Of a stretch of 64,000 nt of DNA, positions 45,962 to 61,493 are shown piece after piece. The translations under genes were made by a program, and so were the position numbers. Numbering within the stretch: the stretch's first letter is position 1; the number at the start of each line of letters is the position of its first letter. The stretch comes from Siphonodentalium dalli (taxonomy: Eukaryota; Mollusca; Scaphopoda; Gadilida; Siphonodentaliidae). The stretch is taken from positions 150,713,379 to 150,777,378 of the forward strand of contig CP136063.1 in the NCBI GenBank assembly GCA_032622095.1. Reading direction: 5' to 3'. Under the pieces are notes generated by a model, which did no database searches, was not told the DNA's origin, and was given only the letters and a program-made list of their open reading frames with translations.

Positions 45962-48681
45962 CCACGAACCCACGCAAGACAAAGTTGCATGAAAAGAATC
46001 AGGTTCACAAACACTCATGACTTACTGTGTTATTTTATTGTAGCACGATTGTGGGCTACCTGTATTTTATTATAAAAGTAATATATAAATAAAATCACAT
46101 AGCTAATTTTCTGTTCAAAACAACTAAACAGAGCTTGTATATTCAAACTCGATATACTGTATTTCAATATTGCAAATAGCAACTGACTGCTTCGACAATG
46201 AGTGTTTTTGTATGGCATTTTATTTACTATTATATTAAAGTAACTTATACAATAGTATTTTCTCAACATCATTACAATTTAATACAGCATGAAATAAGCC
46301 ACATACGTACTGAGGACACAATGCCCCTTTAAATAATATACATATCCCCTTTAAATTTGATTCATTTAGGGCATTGCCTTTCTAGAAAGTAGGACAGAAT
46401 TTATAGATGATCCTGGACAAGCGATAAGGGTCTTCTTGGTAACAAAATATGACTGGAAAAATCATACATCAAATTTGGTTCCGATCAAATAACCAAAACT
46501 TGAGTTATCCAGAAACCTCAAATTTGGAAAATCCTTACTCTAAAATGGGCCAGAACTCAGTAAAATTTATTCGAAACAAACCCTTAGTATAGACCTGTAT
46601 TTGGCACTAAACAGCTAACATACACATTTCCTTCAGACCAAACAGCCCAATTTAAATTTATCGAGAAATCTCAAATTTGGAAAATTCAAAGTAAAAAGGG
46701 TCATAACTTAGTAAAAAATGATTCGGACCGAACCCATTTTCGAACTTGAATTGTATTTACGCACTGAACATATTTATAAGATATTTAACTCTTTAGTTCC
46801 CACACTAGCTGTATAAGCCACCCCTTCATCTCCCTGCAGCTATAACATAATACCGACGGTGTGTTCCCGGGTATATATCAAGTACCAGACGCTATTTCCC
46901 CATAAGTTGTGGCTTGTCAGAAAGTATCCCGTTGCTCCATAAATGGTGATAAACCTGTTACTGTGTTGACGCAGTGAAGGTAGGCTGTTGGAGTGACAGC
47001 TCCAACTGGGGATAATGACCGTAAGCCGGGACGTGTGTCGTAATATGAGAAAATCGACACCTGTGTATAAGAGCCCTGGGCAAGCAAGTATCTTCGACAT
47101 TTCTGATGGGATTAGTTCAATATCAGTATATCAAACTATATGTATTGTGCGTTTCGTCAGCTCTGAAATGTTGCTTTTAATATTCCATACAAAATCTCAT
47201 CATTTACTCAGATTACATGGGTTGAAGTGACCACGACGTGTTTGCACACGAATGTCACATTGTGACAATAAAATAGGTCTTATACAAATGATCCTTGTTC
47301 AGGATTTAGACTCGTCTTATTTTGGAAAGTCACCAACTCCCAAAAGTATTTTGTAAACAATTCAAGGCAAATGTGTTTTGTTTTCTTCTCATAATTAATA
47401 CCAGAAATATCTCATGATATGGCTTAAGGACTTAATTTCGCGACCAACTTGTCGTCAACGCATGTATATTGTTTCTGGCGATAATGAGTTTCTGTTGTTA
47501 CTGCCAGAACAAATGTATTTCCTCTGGCGAAAAGTGCAGCTAGTCGGTCGCGAAAATAATCAAATATATTTGTCCGGTATCAATTCAGAACGCTAGATAT
47601 CCTCTATTTCGCTCAGCCAAAATAACGCGATGTCGCACTACGAAATTCAAGTAAGGTTTTAAAATATATTTTCAGAATAGTGATGTTTGTGATTGTTTAT
47701 TACTATAAACTAACATGCAAATGTAACAGTTAACAGAAGTGATAATATAGAACATACACATACAATTCAATTATAATTATTATTCATTGGTAATTCGCTG
47801 TACATACATAAGTATGTTCCGCTTCCAGAGTGCGTAATGCTTACGTGTATATACCGCACGGCTTCTGATTTATTAGCACAAATCAATGGTAATCGTGATG
47901 CAGGCTAGATCATAGGTATACGTACGTGTATGTCATTGGTTTTATGGCGCGTTGTCTAATTACTCAATATCAACTTTGATTTCGACTTCGAAAACACCTA
48001 TTATATAACACGTCGTGCTTGGAAGTTCATCTTCGTGCAAACACTGTATGGCATCACCATTTAAAATTTAGCCGCATTATATAATATAAGAGAAATTTGA
48101 AACAATCCATATACAGGTATATAGGTGTACGATTACACACTATTTTATCACATACGTCAGAAACACCAGAAACATATACCAACATTATCAGAAAAAGGAC
48201 CGCACAATGTACACATTGTATTGATATAGATATTTTCTTTTACTCAAAAACCAAACATGTTTGAGAAAATAGTTTGTGAACTCTTCGATCAAGCAAATTG
48301 TAACATAACGTCCGACTGAAACATGCACGTAACACCAGCCATTTGATGTTAAGCGGTTTGAAACAATAATACATAACTGTAGCTGAGCTGTCGCGTGTCC
48401 ACCCCTGGTCAAGTGGGCATGCTAATATACTATGATGCCGGTGGTCATGTTGAATTGCTATGATGCGGGTCGGGCAAACTAATTCCGTTACGAAAAAGTA
48501 CCGTTATTTTTCTAAAGTTGTAATTTTCAAGGTGATTGGATAACTAGAGCGATTTGATAAAACAAAAACATTCAATAACATATATATTTTTGAAAAATAT
48601 AATAATAACTGCGCTGGTGTTTCTAAAACGACGCAAATAGCGATCTTGGTTATAGTCGATTTTCAACTAATGCAACCATTA
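45962..48681. other. Non-coding stretch, right copy
   Basis: Counterpart of 13501-16220. It includes the ~153-bp dimer (46456-46751) and the short inverted-end element (47436-47556). No gene recognised. Confidence 0.4.
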
Positions 48682-49233
48682 TTAAAGTCATGGGCGACAT
48701 CCGTTGCAGAAATATTTATATTTGTTCAAATCGGCATCAACAGAATGAACGCCAACATACATGTATATACGCCCGTGTCTTTAATTATTATAACCAATGC
48801 CGTGTACTGATATATCATGTATATACAGTTCAACTCATATGCCAAACATAATCAGCGCGTAAATAGTGTATTGTCGTCAAGACGTACAATGGTGTACGTA
48901 AATAACATAACAGACCGAAATTCTATTGGTTATTCATACAAAAATTATATAAACGCTCTTTATTATTTCCCTATCAGGAAAACAGTAACAAACAACGCGC
49001 TTTATGTGTGTCATATCCAGATCTAAACAAAAGCAATGAAACGTAATTTTTTTGCTTTTGTTTACATAACAAAGGGGAACAAATTGACAATAACATACTG
49101 TTTATGCCATATTTCTGATTGGTATAAGAACAAGCTATGTCCATATCTTACTATTCCTTTTGTTTATGGTGGTTTTTCAAGGATATGAATGTTTTAACAC
49201 CATACCCACCGCGAACGCTGCCCGTTTCTTTAA
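48682..49233 (-). mobile_element. TTAA-bounded element, minus orientation, right copy
   Basis: Counterpart of 16221-16772. Its inner end reads 'gctgcccgtttctttaa' where the left copy reads 'gccgcccgtatctttaa'. Confidence 0.7.
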
Positions 49234-49452
49234 AAATATTTCGCAATAAATTTGTTTTTGAATGTTATAATTTGGTTTGAAATTATAACTGAGTCAAATC
49301 GTGCAATTCACCAAATTGCGTGAACAATTAATATAATTGGATAGTTTGAATGTTAACTGAGTATAGCAATATACAGTAGATACACATTGGGTTCTCTGTG
49401 GTGTCCATGCACTATATATCTCATAACCATAATCCATAATTGTTCGGAACGT

Positions 49453-51079
49453 TCAACTACAATGATACTTGAAATGGCAACCGTCCTTACATAGATGAAC
49501 ATTGGAGAGTTTGCAACCAAATACAGTTTCTTTTCTTTCTTTTGAGTTCAGATGAACCCGACATCGGTTCTTGCGTCCCATGTGTGTGGACACGTGTCCG
49601 TTTGAGTTTTCTGGTGATATATTGAGGGCACGTGGCCCTTCTTGTGCTTTGAGTTTTCTAGAAGAATATCCTGCAATCAGTTGATGAGCCAGTTCAATCC
49701 TAAAATCCATATGCGTGAACACCTTCTTAGAATTATGTCTCTTTGATGTTTCTTTGAACAAGATGAAACTGTTAACTATTGATGAATTGGCGACCAACCA
49801 GAAGATGCATTTCCATGCTTTTTCCTTTCGCGACCGAGGAGATACGTCATCCTCAACTGATCATGTTTGTCAACACCATTCATGTACTTGTTGTACATGA
49901 ATATGCTCATCGGCTGAGTCACTTCAAAAATTGTTTTTCCCTGGCGCCGATTAGCCATGATATCTGTCGTTGGGTCAGTCATCGTGCTAAGGGTGAACAC
50001 TTGTTTCTTGTCCTGCCATACCGTTGCCGTGAGAAATTCGCCATCCTGCCTAGTGTTATAGTCACCTCGATTCATTTTCTTCAGTCGCTGTAAATCCTTC
50101 GGGAATCCTTTCCTGTTCTGCCAAACGGTGCCACACGAGTAAAACCCATCGTTTAGTAAGTCCTGCATGAGGTGCACACTCGTAAAATAGTTATCAAAGA
50201 ACAAACAGTAATTTTTGTCACACAAATCCGATGACAATGACGTAACCACATCACACCCGAGACCTTTTCCAGACGGTTTGAAATAATGCTTTCCGAGGTA
50301 TACTTCAAAGTTTAACAGGTAGGCATTGGTGGCATCGTACATCATCCATATTTTTATCCCTCGTTTTATTGGTTTTGCCGGCATGTATATATATATTGCG
50401 AAGGCAAGTAACACGATTTCAATGTTGTTAGTGATGAGTCGATGATGTCGCGAACCTTATATAGTGGATCGTACGAATCTGTCCCTTTAGCAGGTTCGCT
50501 CTCTCGGTCACTGACGGGGAAGTATTCTGTGATTTTTTCAAATCTGCGCCGATTCATAACTTTGCTGATGCCGGCGTTTCCGATAAACTCAGCATGTGAC
50601 CAGTACTACTTGTATGAGGGAAGGTCATTCACACCCACCATGATGTTCATACCGATGTACGCACGAAGTTCTAGTTCCGAAATATCAGACCAGTATTTAT
50701 CAGTCTCGCCCTTTTCTTCCATTTTCCACTTGGCATAGTTGTTAGTATGCCTGGCTATTTCGGCATACTTCGATGGCGAGAACATAAAATTGAAATATTC
50801 CAAAGCTGTTGCTGTATCAGTATCGAATTCATCTGGTATAACTGGCCCTGTCCTTTGGGTAAATGGCTGAAGTGATACCTTTCGAAGTTTATTTGACCAG
50901 CCAATCTGGTTATTATTCAAGCTGCTATCATCGATGGAGGTCACATTGTCGCTGGTAGCAGGGGCAGAGTAATCGTCGTCTGAATCTTCTGATGACGAGG
51001 AACCGCAATCTCCGCTAAAATCGCTATCATCTCCCATTAACATGTCGATCACTTGCTGTTTCGAAAATGTTGCAGCCAT
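49453..51079 (-). pseudogene. piggyBac-family transposase pseudogene, right copy
   Basis: Collinear with 16992-18618 and carries the same three lesions: TAG at 50606-50608, the deletion/frameshift at the TA run near 50386-50398, and the short A run at 49819-49823. Two differences change the reading: GLGCDV for GLGYDV, and IGMNI for IGVNI. Catalytic regions FFDNYFTS and GVDKHDQL are retained and the first Asp region is missing. Because the lesions are shared, the decay predates the separation of the two blocks. Confidence 0.92.
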
Positions 51080-51266
51080 GTTGTTCGTAAATACTTAGAA
51101 TGGTACCCAAGTAACACAGCATGTGTCGCTCGCGATGCACACGGTGCCACGTTTATTGTTATTAGATAGGCAAATAACGAGTTGACATAACCGGGTGGTC
51201 TCGATTAGAAACATAGCAAAAGCGGGGGGCATAGGGGCGAACTCATTAGTACAGTCTGGGCCTAGT

Positions 51267-51396
51267 GTGGCGCTCTAGGGCGCTTGTGGGGAAGTCTGGT
51301 AACGCGCTCTTATGCGCGTCTATGGATATGTTGCGAGGCGTCCACATGCGCTTATGTGGAAATAGTGCAAAAGCGTACAGGGACGCTTATGGGGAG
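51267..51396 (-). repeat. Palindromic ~34-bp repeats upstream of transposase, right copy
   Basis: Counterpart of 18806-18935. One palindrome arm is altered here (AGCGTACAGG at about 51372, where the left copy has AGCGTCCAGG). Confidence 0.55.
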
Positions 51397-51802
51397 TACA
51401 GAGATAAAACATGCGCAGAAAATTAATACAATTTTAACGTTACTATAAAGTTATCGTTCGCAAACCAAAATGCGCATGCACGGACGAAATGACGCACACT
51501 CGGACAGGCGCTGTTGGTTTTCGTAGTTTTCCTGGGACAAATATAACTTTGGCATAATGATCATGTTGAGCCATATCCAAATTAAATCGGTCAATGGTTC
51601 ACCACACAGTTCGGATGGAAGTGCAACAAGGGCTTTCATGATAACGGATACTGTTTATTTCCCATTTTATCTCTGGTGCCATATCAGGATTAGTGAACAT
51701 TCATCATTATCGGTGTCCTGTCTACGTCATAATTCAGAAACCCCTCATGTGCCACAAAGTAGTCTAGTCATGTCATGAGATAGAAGCTATCCAGTTGTAC
51801 GT
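51397..51802. other. Non-coding spacer, right copy
   Basis: Counterpart of 18936-19341. Nothing further seen. Confidence 0.35.
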
Positions 51803-52256
51803 TTAAAGGTACGGGAGGCCTTGGCGGTGGGTATCCTGTCAAAATGTTTCCACCCGTCAAAAACCGGCACAAACAGAAAGAACATCAAAATGTAGACATA
51901 TGTTTGACCATTGTTATGTAAAAAAAAAAAGCATAAACAGTTACTTTTCTGGTGTTTGTTTATATTATTATGGTAAACATAAAGAGCGTTCTTTGTTGGT
52001 GAATTCCTGATATGGAACTAATAAAGAGCGTTTATACCATTTGTGTGTGATTAGCCAGCAGCATTGTGCTGTCTTCTGTAACACAACAGGCTCTTGTTCA
52101 GATAAAATATAGTATATCTTTATGATAACATACTGTTGTTTACGCGATTGTCATGGTATATATGCATTGAACACTAAGCGTGTTAATGTTTTTCTGTTTA
52201 CGGTGGTTGGAACAGATATGAATATTTTCGACAATTAAGGCCTCCCGTGCCTTTAA
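51803..52256 (+). mobile_element. TTAA-bounded MITE, right copy
   Basis: Counterpart of 19342-19794, with both TTAA-AGG(T/C)ACGGG ends intact and one extra A in a homopolymer. Confidence 0.85.
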
Positions 52257-53789
52257 GTTATTTGATTACATGTTATGTAAGTCGTCATCATTGTTTTTTT
52301 TATTATAAAATCGTCATCATTGTTATATTTTCATTTTGTTCTGATGATAATCCATGTTCAATAAACATCTGAATTTGAATTGATGTCCAGATATCTTGTC
52401 ATGGTACTCTGACAAAACACCCTCAGGAAGAAAACAAACAGTAGGACAAACCTTTTGGGACCAAACAACATTATTACAAAACGCCCTCGGTTGATATAAG
52501 TTATCTGGTTGAGGGAGAAAACAAATAACTTGCATTTGGCGTCGTCCGGCAAAACATGTTCTCTGGTGCATATCTTGGTCGGATTTTGTCGTTAAATAAT
52601 TTAGCACGGGATACAATCCATACAATTGGGACATTGGTCATGGCATGGTACATGGAAGTTGACATCAGCATGTTTATAGGGACAAGCACATTTGGTATAA
52701 TTCGGCCAAAATAAATCATTAACCAAATGATGCAATACCGGTAAATGCTCTCGTGCAGAATAGACATGTATGTATATACAGGTGTTCCAATCTCGGTAGC
52801 TCGAGCGAGAACAGCATTGTTAACCTACGGCCGGTTCTGCCAAGTGCGCAACATAAACATGACACGGACCGCACCTCCCCAAGCTGCCTTCATAAGGACA
52901 ATATAATATCATGCAGCCAATTGCCCTGTATGCATTTGTTGGCAATCAGGCAAGTTGTTAGCTAAAGCGGAAATGAATATATTAACCAGTGCACATGGAC
53001 TTGCAACGCGCTCCGCTCCCATTCCATGCATCCAAACGGCCTCTATGCGCTGTCCCTATTATACATGTACTCGGATAGAGGCAGTTTGGATGCACGTTTT
53101 ACGTTAATAGTACGGTAGTATTATTAAAGTCAAGGGGATCGATACAATACCCCCGTTTACCATCACTAGAAAATCTGACAAATTTAGCCCATTTATCCAA
53201 CAATGGCATCTATATCGCCATGGGTGGGTCGGCGATTGATTCTTTCATTTTAAACCATACATGTACAAACGCTCATCAATTTCATTTCTATATGCAAGCA
53301 TTTAGTATTTTCTTCTGAATATTGTCTCCCAACAGCGTCAAAAAGCAAGGTCTGGGTGGCGCAAACGATGTGGCCCGGCACGCATCCAGCTTATTATAAT
53401 TACAAAACGATCGAACAATCAACTAAAACGTTTAGCGCTCAATGATCACTTGTTGTCTGATAATGTATCTATGCACACGTCGTCATTATCTATTTTTAAC
53501 AACCAAATTAGAGGGTAATTATGAAATATTCATTATTGTTTGAACTCTCCATCGCGATTCGCGATCGCATCTACAAACAACTCGACATATGAAGCTGGTG
53601 TGTTCATTTGCTACAATGAGTATATGACTGAACAAAGACACCCAACCCCTCCCCCACACGTTTCAAACGAAAACATTGTCCCGTTAGAAATGTCCTTAAA
53701 GTGTTTGTCGGAAAGTGTCATATGCCATGAAGACATGTAAATAAACGACGAATGGAGATATCGTACGTTGATAACTGCTTATTGCTATA
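52257..53789. other. Spacer, right copy, with Cys-rich stretch and hairpin
   Basis: Counterpart of 19795-21327. It holds the cysteine-dense minus-strand stretch (52604-52819) and the 20-bp-stem hairpin (53027-53094). No confident gene. Confidence 0.35.
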
Positions 53790-56700
53790 TTAAAGATACG
53801 GGCGGCGTTGGCAGTGGGTATGCTGTTAAAATATTCACCTCCGTCAAAAACAGCCATAAACCTTAGGGAGACTCTTGAAATAATCCGACCTTATGGAGAA
53901 TCTCGATATATCATTTTCACTGCAACGCGTAGCTTCTGGGTAAGGTGAGGGCATTTGTTATTAATCGAAAAAAAACACATCTTTTATTGCTATATCAAAG
54001 ATACGGGCGGTGTTGGCAATCATCGCACACCTTGAAGACATGCAGTATACTATTACACAATACACTATTTACGCCCCATTATGTTTGCATATGAACAGTG
54101 CTTTAATATTCCATATGTTGATGGCGAGACATCTCGATATATCATTTTCTATGCAACGTAAAGCTTCTGGTTATGGTGAGAGCATTTGGTATCAAACGAA
54201 CACAAAATCTTTTATTGCTATATAAAAGATACGGCCAGTGTCGGCGGTGGGCATGATACTAACATATTCACATCCGTCAAATGTGTTACGTAAACAAAAG
54301 CAAACAACGTTACCTTTCCTAGGTTTTATTTAGATCCGGATATGGTAAACATAAAGAGCGTTATTTGTTACTACTTTCCTTATATGGAAATAATAAAGAG
54401 CGTTTATATAATGTTTGTGTGATTAACCACTATAATTGCGTTGTGTTATGTAAACAGAAGCAAAACTTCCGTAACACGAGCATGCTGTTGTTTACGTAAT
54501 CATCGTACACATTGAGGACAATACACTATTCACGCGCTGATTACGTTTGCATCTGAACAAAACTGTATGAATATTGAATAGTTGAATAGTTCTGCAACGA
54601 ACGCCACCAGTGCCTTTAATTATTATAACCAATACCATGTAATGATATACATATACCTAACAACATGAAACGACATTCGGGAGACTCTTGAAATAATCCG
54701 ACCTTAGGCAGACATCTCAATATATCATTTTCCATGCAACGTGCAGCTTCTGGGTATGGTGAGAGCATTTGGTATTAATAAAAAACATCTTTTATTGCTC
54801 ATATTATAGATACGGGCGGTGTTGGCGGTGGGTATGCTGTTAAAATATTCATCTCCGTCAAAAACCGCCATAAACAGAAATAGTAAAATATAGGCAGCAT
54901 TTGTTGTTATATCATACAGAAATATGGCATAAACAGTATGTTGTTGTCAATTGTTTTCACTTTGTTGTGCAAACAAAGGGAAAAAACCGTTACGTTTCCT
55001 GACTTTTGTATAGATCCGGACATGGTAAGCATAAAGAGCGTTGTTTGTTACTATTTTTCTTATATGGAAATAATGAAGAGCGTTTATATAATGTTTGTGT
55101 GATTAACCAATATGATTGCGTTGTGTTATGTAAACAGAAGCAAAACTTCTGTAACACGAGCATGCTGTTGTTTACGCAATCATCGTACACATTGAGGACA
55201 ATACACTATTCAAGCGCTGATTACGTTTACATATGAACAAAACTGTACATATTTTAATATTCCATCAATTGGTGGCGATTTGACCACATATTAATATTTC
55301 TGCAACGAACACGGCTCGTGCCTTTAATTATTATAACCAATGCCATGTACTGATATACATATACATATAGCTAACAAAATTAACGACATTAGGGAGACTC
55401 TTGAAATAATCCGACCTTAGGGAGACATCTCGACACAGCTATATATATTTTAATATTCCATCTGTTGGTGGCGATTTGATCACATATGAATAGTTCTGCA
55501 ACGAACGCCGCCCGTGCCTTTAATTATTATAACCAATACCATGTAATGATATACATATACCTAACAACATGAAACGACATTCGGGAGACTCTTGAAATAA
55601 TCCGACCTTAGGCAGACATCTCAATATATCATTTTCCATGCAACGTGCAGCTTCTGGGTACGGTGAGAGCATTTTGTATTAATAAAAAAACATCTGTTAT
55701 TGCTCATATTAAAGATACGGGCTGTCTTTCGCGGTGGGTATGCTGTTAGAATATTCAGCTCCGTCAAAAACCGCCATAAACAGAAATAGTAAAATATAGG
55801 CAGAATTTGTTGTTATATCACACATAACTATGGCATAAACAGTACGTTACGTTTCCTGACTTTTGTATAGATCCGGATATGGTAAGCATAAAGAGCGTTG
55901 TTTGTTACTATATTTCTTATATGAAATAATGAAGAGCGTTTATATAATGTTTGTGTGATTAACCAATATGATTGCGTTGTGTTATGTAAACAGAAGCAAA
56001 ACTTCTGTAACACGAGCATGCTGTTGTTTACGCAATCATCGTACACATTGAGGACAATACACTATTCATGCGCTGATTACGTTTGTATATGAACAAAACT
56101 GTACATATTTTAATATTCCATCTGTTGGTGGCGATTTGACCACATATTAATATTTCTGCAACGAACACCGCCCGTGCCTTTAATTATTATAACCAATGCC
56201 ATGTACTGATATACATATACATATAGCTAACAAAATTAACGACATTAGGGAGACTCTTGAAATAATCCGACCTTAGGGAGACATCTCGACAAAGCTATAT
56301 ATATTTTAATATTCCATCTGTTGGTGGCGATTTGATCACATATGAATAGTTCTGCAACGAACGCCACCCGTGCCTTTAATTATTATAACCAATGCCATGT
56401 ACTGATATACATATACATATAGCTAACAAAATTAACGACATTAGTGAGACTCTTGAAATAATCCGACCTTAGGGAGACATCTCGACAAAGCTATATATAT
56501 TTTAATATTCCATCTGTTGGTGGCGATTTGATCACATATGAATAGTTCTGCAACGAACGCCGCCCGTGCCTTTAATTATTATAACCAATACCATGTAATG
56601 ATATACATATACCTAACAACATGAAACGACATTCTGGAGACTCTTGAAATAATCCGACCTTAGGCAGACATCTCAATATATCATTTTCCATGCAACGTGC

Positions 56701-59700
56701 AGCTTCTGGGTATGGTGCGAGCATTTGGTAATAATAAAAAAACATCTTTTATTGCTCATATTATAGATACGGGCGGTGTTGGCGGTGGGTATGCTGTTAA
56801 AATATTCATCTCCGTCAAAAACCGCCATAAACAGAAATAGTAAAATATAGGCAGCATTTGTTGTTATATCATACAGAAATATGGCATAAACAGTATGTTA
56901 TTGTCAATTGTTTTCACTTTGTTGTGCAAACAAAAGGAAAAAAAACGTTACGTTTCCTGACTTTTGTATAGATCCGGATATGGTAAGCATAAAGAGCGTT
57001 TTTTGTTACTATTTTTCTTATATGGAAATAATGAAGAGCGTTTATATAATGTTTGTGTGATTAACCAATATGATTGCGTTGTGTTATGTAAACAGAAGCA
57101 AAACTTCTGTAACACGAGCATGCTATTGTTTACGCAATCATCGTACACATTGAGGACAATAGACTATTCGTTCGCTGATTATGTTTGCATATGAACAAAA
57201 CTGTACATATTTTAATATTCCATCTGTTGGTGGCGATTTGACCACATATTAATATTTCTGCAACGAACACGGCCCGTGCCTTTAATTATTACAACCAATG
57301 CCATGTACTGATATACATATACATATAGCTAACAAAATTAACGACATTAGGGAGACTCTTGAAATAATCCGACCTTAGGGAGACATCTCGACAAAGCTAT
57401 ATATATTTTAATATTCCATCTGTTGGTGGCGATTTGATCACATATGAATAGTTCTGCAACGAACGCCGCCCGTGCCTTTAATTATTATAACCAATACCAT
57501 GTAATGATATACATATACCTAACAACATGAAACGACATTCGGGAGACTCTTGAAATAATCCGACCTTAAGCATACATCTCAATATATCATTTTCCATGCA
57601 ACGTGCAGCTTCTGGGTATGGTGAGAGCATTTGGTATTAATAAAAAAACATCTGTTATTGCTCATATTAAAGATACGGGCTGTCTTTGGCGGTGGGAATG
57701 CTGTTAAAATATTCAGCTCCGTTAAAAACCGCCATAAACAGAAATAGTAAAATATAGGCAGAATTTGTTGTTATATCATACATAACTATGGCATAAACAG
57801 TACGTTACGTTTCCTGACTTTTGTATAGATCCGGATATGGTAAGCATAAAGAGCGTTGTTTGTTACTATATTTCTTATATGGAAATAATGAAGAGCGTTT
57901 ATATAATGTTTGTGTGATTAACCAATATGATTGCGTTGTGTTATGTAAACAGAAGCAAAACTTCTGTAACACGAGCATGCTGTTGTTTACGCAATCATCG
58001 TACACATTGAGGACAATACACTATTCATGCGCTGATTACGTTTGTATATGAACAAAACTGTACATATTTTAATATTCCATCTGTTGGTGGCGATTTGACC
58101 ACATATTAATATTTCTGCAACGAACACCGCCCGTGCCTTTAATTATTATAACCAATGCCATGTACTGATATACATATACATATAGCTAACAAAATTAACG
58201 ACATTAGGGAGACTCTTGAAATAATCCGACCTTAGGGAGACATCTCGACAAAGCTATATATATTTTAATATTCCATCTGTTGGTGGCGATTTGATCACAT
58301 ATGAATAGTTCTGCAACGAACGCCACCCGTGCCTTTAATTATTATAACCAATGCCATGTACTGATATACATATACATATAGCTAACAAAATTAACGACAT
58401 TAGGGAGACTCTTGAAATAATCCGACCTTAGGGAGACATCTCAACAAAGATATATATATTTTAATATTCCATCTGTTGGTGGCGATTTGATCACATATGA
58501 ATAGTTCTGCAACGAACGCCGCCCGTGCCTTTAATTATTATAACCAATACCATGTAATAATATACATATACCTAACAACATGAAACGACATTCGGGAGAC
58601 TCTTGAAATAATCCGACCTTAGGCAGACATCTCAATATATCATTTTCCATGCAACGTGCAGCTTCTGGGTATGGTGGGAGCATTTGGTATCAATAAAAAA
58701 ATATCTTTTATTGCTCATATTATAGATACGGGCGGTGTTGGCTGTGGGTATGCTGTTAAAATATTCATCTCCGTCAAAAACCGCCATAAACAGAAATAGT
58801 AAAATATAGGCAGAATTTGTTGTTATGTCATTCAGAAATATGGCATAAACAGTATGTTATTGTCAATTGTTTTCACTTTGTTGTGCAAACAAAAGGAAAA
58901 AACCGTTACGTTTCCTGACTTTTGTATAGATCCGGATATGGTAAGCATAAAGAGCGTTGTTTGTTACTATTTTTCTTATATGGAAATAATGAAGAGCGTT
59001 TATATAATGTTTGTGTGATTAACCAATATGATTGCGTTGTGTTTTGTAAACAGAAGCAAAACTTCTGTAACACGAGCATGCTGTTGTTTACGCAATCATC
59101 GTACACATTGAGGACAATACACTATTCACGCGCTGATTACGTTTGCATATGAACAAAACTGTAAATATTTTAATATTCCATCTGTTGGTGGCGATTTGAC
59201 CACATATTAATATTTCTGCAACGAACACCGCCCGTGCCTTTAATTATTATAACCAATGCCATGTACTCATATACATATACATATAGCTAACAAAATTAAC
59301 GACATTAGGGAGACTCTTGAAATAATCCGACCTTAGGGAGACATCTCAACAAAGCTATATATATTTTAATATTCCATCTGTTGGTGGCGATTTGATCACA
59401 TATGAATAGTTCTGCAACGAACGCCGCCCGTGCCTTTAATTATTATAACCAATACCATGTAATGATATACATATACCTAACAACATGAAACGACATTCGG
59501 GAGACTCTTGAAATAATCCGACCTTAGGCAGACATCTCAATATATCATTTTCCATGCAACGTGCAGCTTCTGGGTATGGTGAGAGCATTTGGTATTAATA
59601 AAAAAACATCTGTTATTGCTCATATTATAGATACGGGCGGTGTTGGCGGTGGGTATGCTGTTAGAATATTCATCTCCGTCAAAAACCGCCATAAACAGAA

Positions 59701-61454
59701 ATAGTAAAATATAGGCAGAATTTGTTGTTATATCACACATAACTATGGCATAAACAGTACGTTACGTTTCCTGACTTTTGTATAGATCCGGATATGGTAA
59801 GCATAAAGAGCGTTGTTTGTTACTATATTTCTTATATGAAATAATGAAGAGCGTTTATATAATGTTTGTGTGATTAACCAATATGATTGCTTCTTCTATG
59901 TATCTCTTTTTGCTAGCTCATTGTGTGAATGTCCTGATTGCCATCCCCATATAAATATGACAATTAAGAAGATATAATTGTTCAAGTGACTTAAAGTGGG
60001 TTACCATTTGTCGGGATTGTGAAATGTGAACGCCCAAATCTCCTTAAAATGATATGGAGATGGCCTGGGTGACTATATATAACTTATATATGGATATCGG
60101 CGAATAGCAATCTTATCTATGATAGTGCATATCCGCTCGCCATCCGTGACGCAAACGACACCAAATGTGATTTAATTCATGGTATATCATTGGATAAAAT
60201 ATTTTGTATCAGTTTTTGGTGACCCTCCCGTCCCTATTTCGGACTCAAGTTGCACACACTAATACTCATTAGAGATTAGAGATGCATATGTATGAAATTG
60301 GTGAAAATTGGCGAGTATACAAATTCGTATCAAATTGAAGGTCCCCATATCTCTCACCCATAGGGCACCAATTTGTTGTGTCTAAACCACACGATAAGAT
60401 TCCTCGTATCACGGAGAAGAATATGTATCAATCTGGTGAAAAATCGGCACTAAACATATATATATAATGTCCCTCTCATATATATAAACCACTGACTCGA
60501 ATGGCCCCACTTGTGACATCCTTAAACCACACAATTACACTCCTATCATGGAGATGATTGTTTATAAGTTTGGTGATAATCGGCGACTAAACAATGTTTT
60601 TTTTTAATCAAATTTGGTGCCAATCCCCCTCCCCATCTCTCACATAAACAGCACCACTATGGCGTCTTTAAATCACACGATCAGATTCCTCGGATAAGAA
60701 AGTGTATCAATTTGGTGGAAATTGGCGCCAAAAAAATTGTGCATCAATTTTGGTGCCCCTGTCCCTTTCAGTACACCCCTGACTCGACTGAGGCCACACT
60801 TGACAGATATAAGCCACACCATTAGACTCCTCATACCATGGGGATGCTTTTGTATAAGTGTGGTGGCAATCGGCGACTAAACCAATTAGTATCAAATTTA
60901 GTGCCCACCCCCTCCCAATCTCTCATCCAAACGACGACAATTGGCGTTGTTAAATCGCACAATTAGATTCCTTGTATCATGAAGAAGAATATATATCAAT
61001 TTGGTGGAAATCGGCGCTGAAATTAGTTTGATCAATTTTGGTGCCCCTCCCCCTTTCGTGCAAATCTGACTCGAACGACACCACTTTTGACATATTTAAA
61101 CCACATCGTTGGATTCTTCATATCATGGGGATGATTATATGTAAGTTTCGTGACAATCGGCGACAGAAAAAAAATCTGCCCTCCCCCTTCCGGGCACCCC
61201 TGACGCGAACGGCGCGACTTTTGCCATATTTAAAACACACCATTAGATTCCTCATATTATGGGGATGATTATATATAAGTTTCGTGGCAATCGCCGACAA
61301 TTTTTGTTCCTGCCCCTCCCCCTTTTCTGCCCCTGACAACAACGGCGTCACTTCAGAAAATTTTAACCCCGACCATTATCTTTCTCGTAAAAAGATACTG
61401 CTAGTAGACCCCTTTGGCATCATCTTGGTGGTCCCCTGTGAATTTCTATAGAAC

Positions 61455-61493
<39 letters not shown>
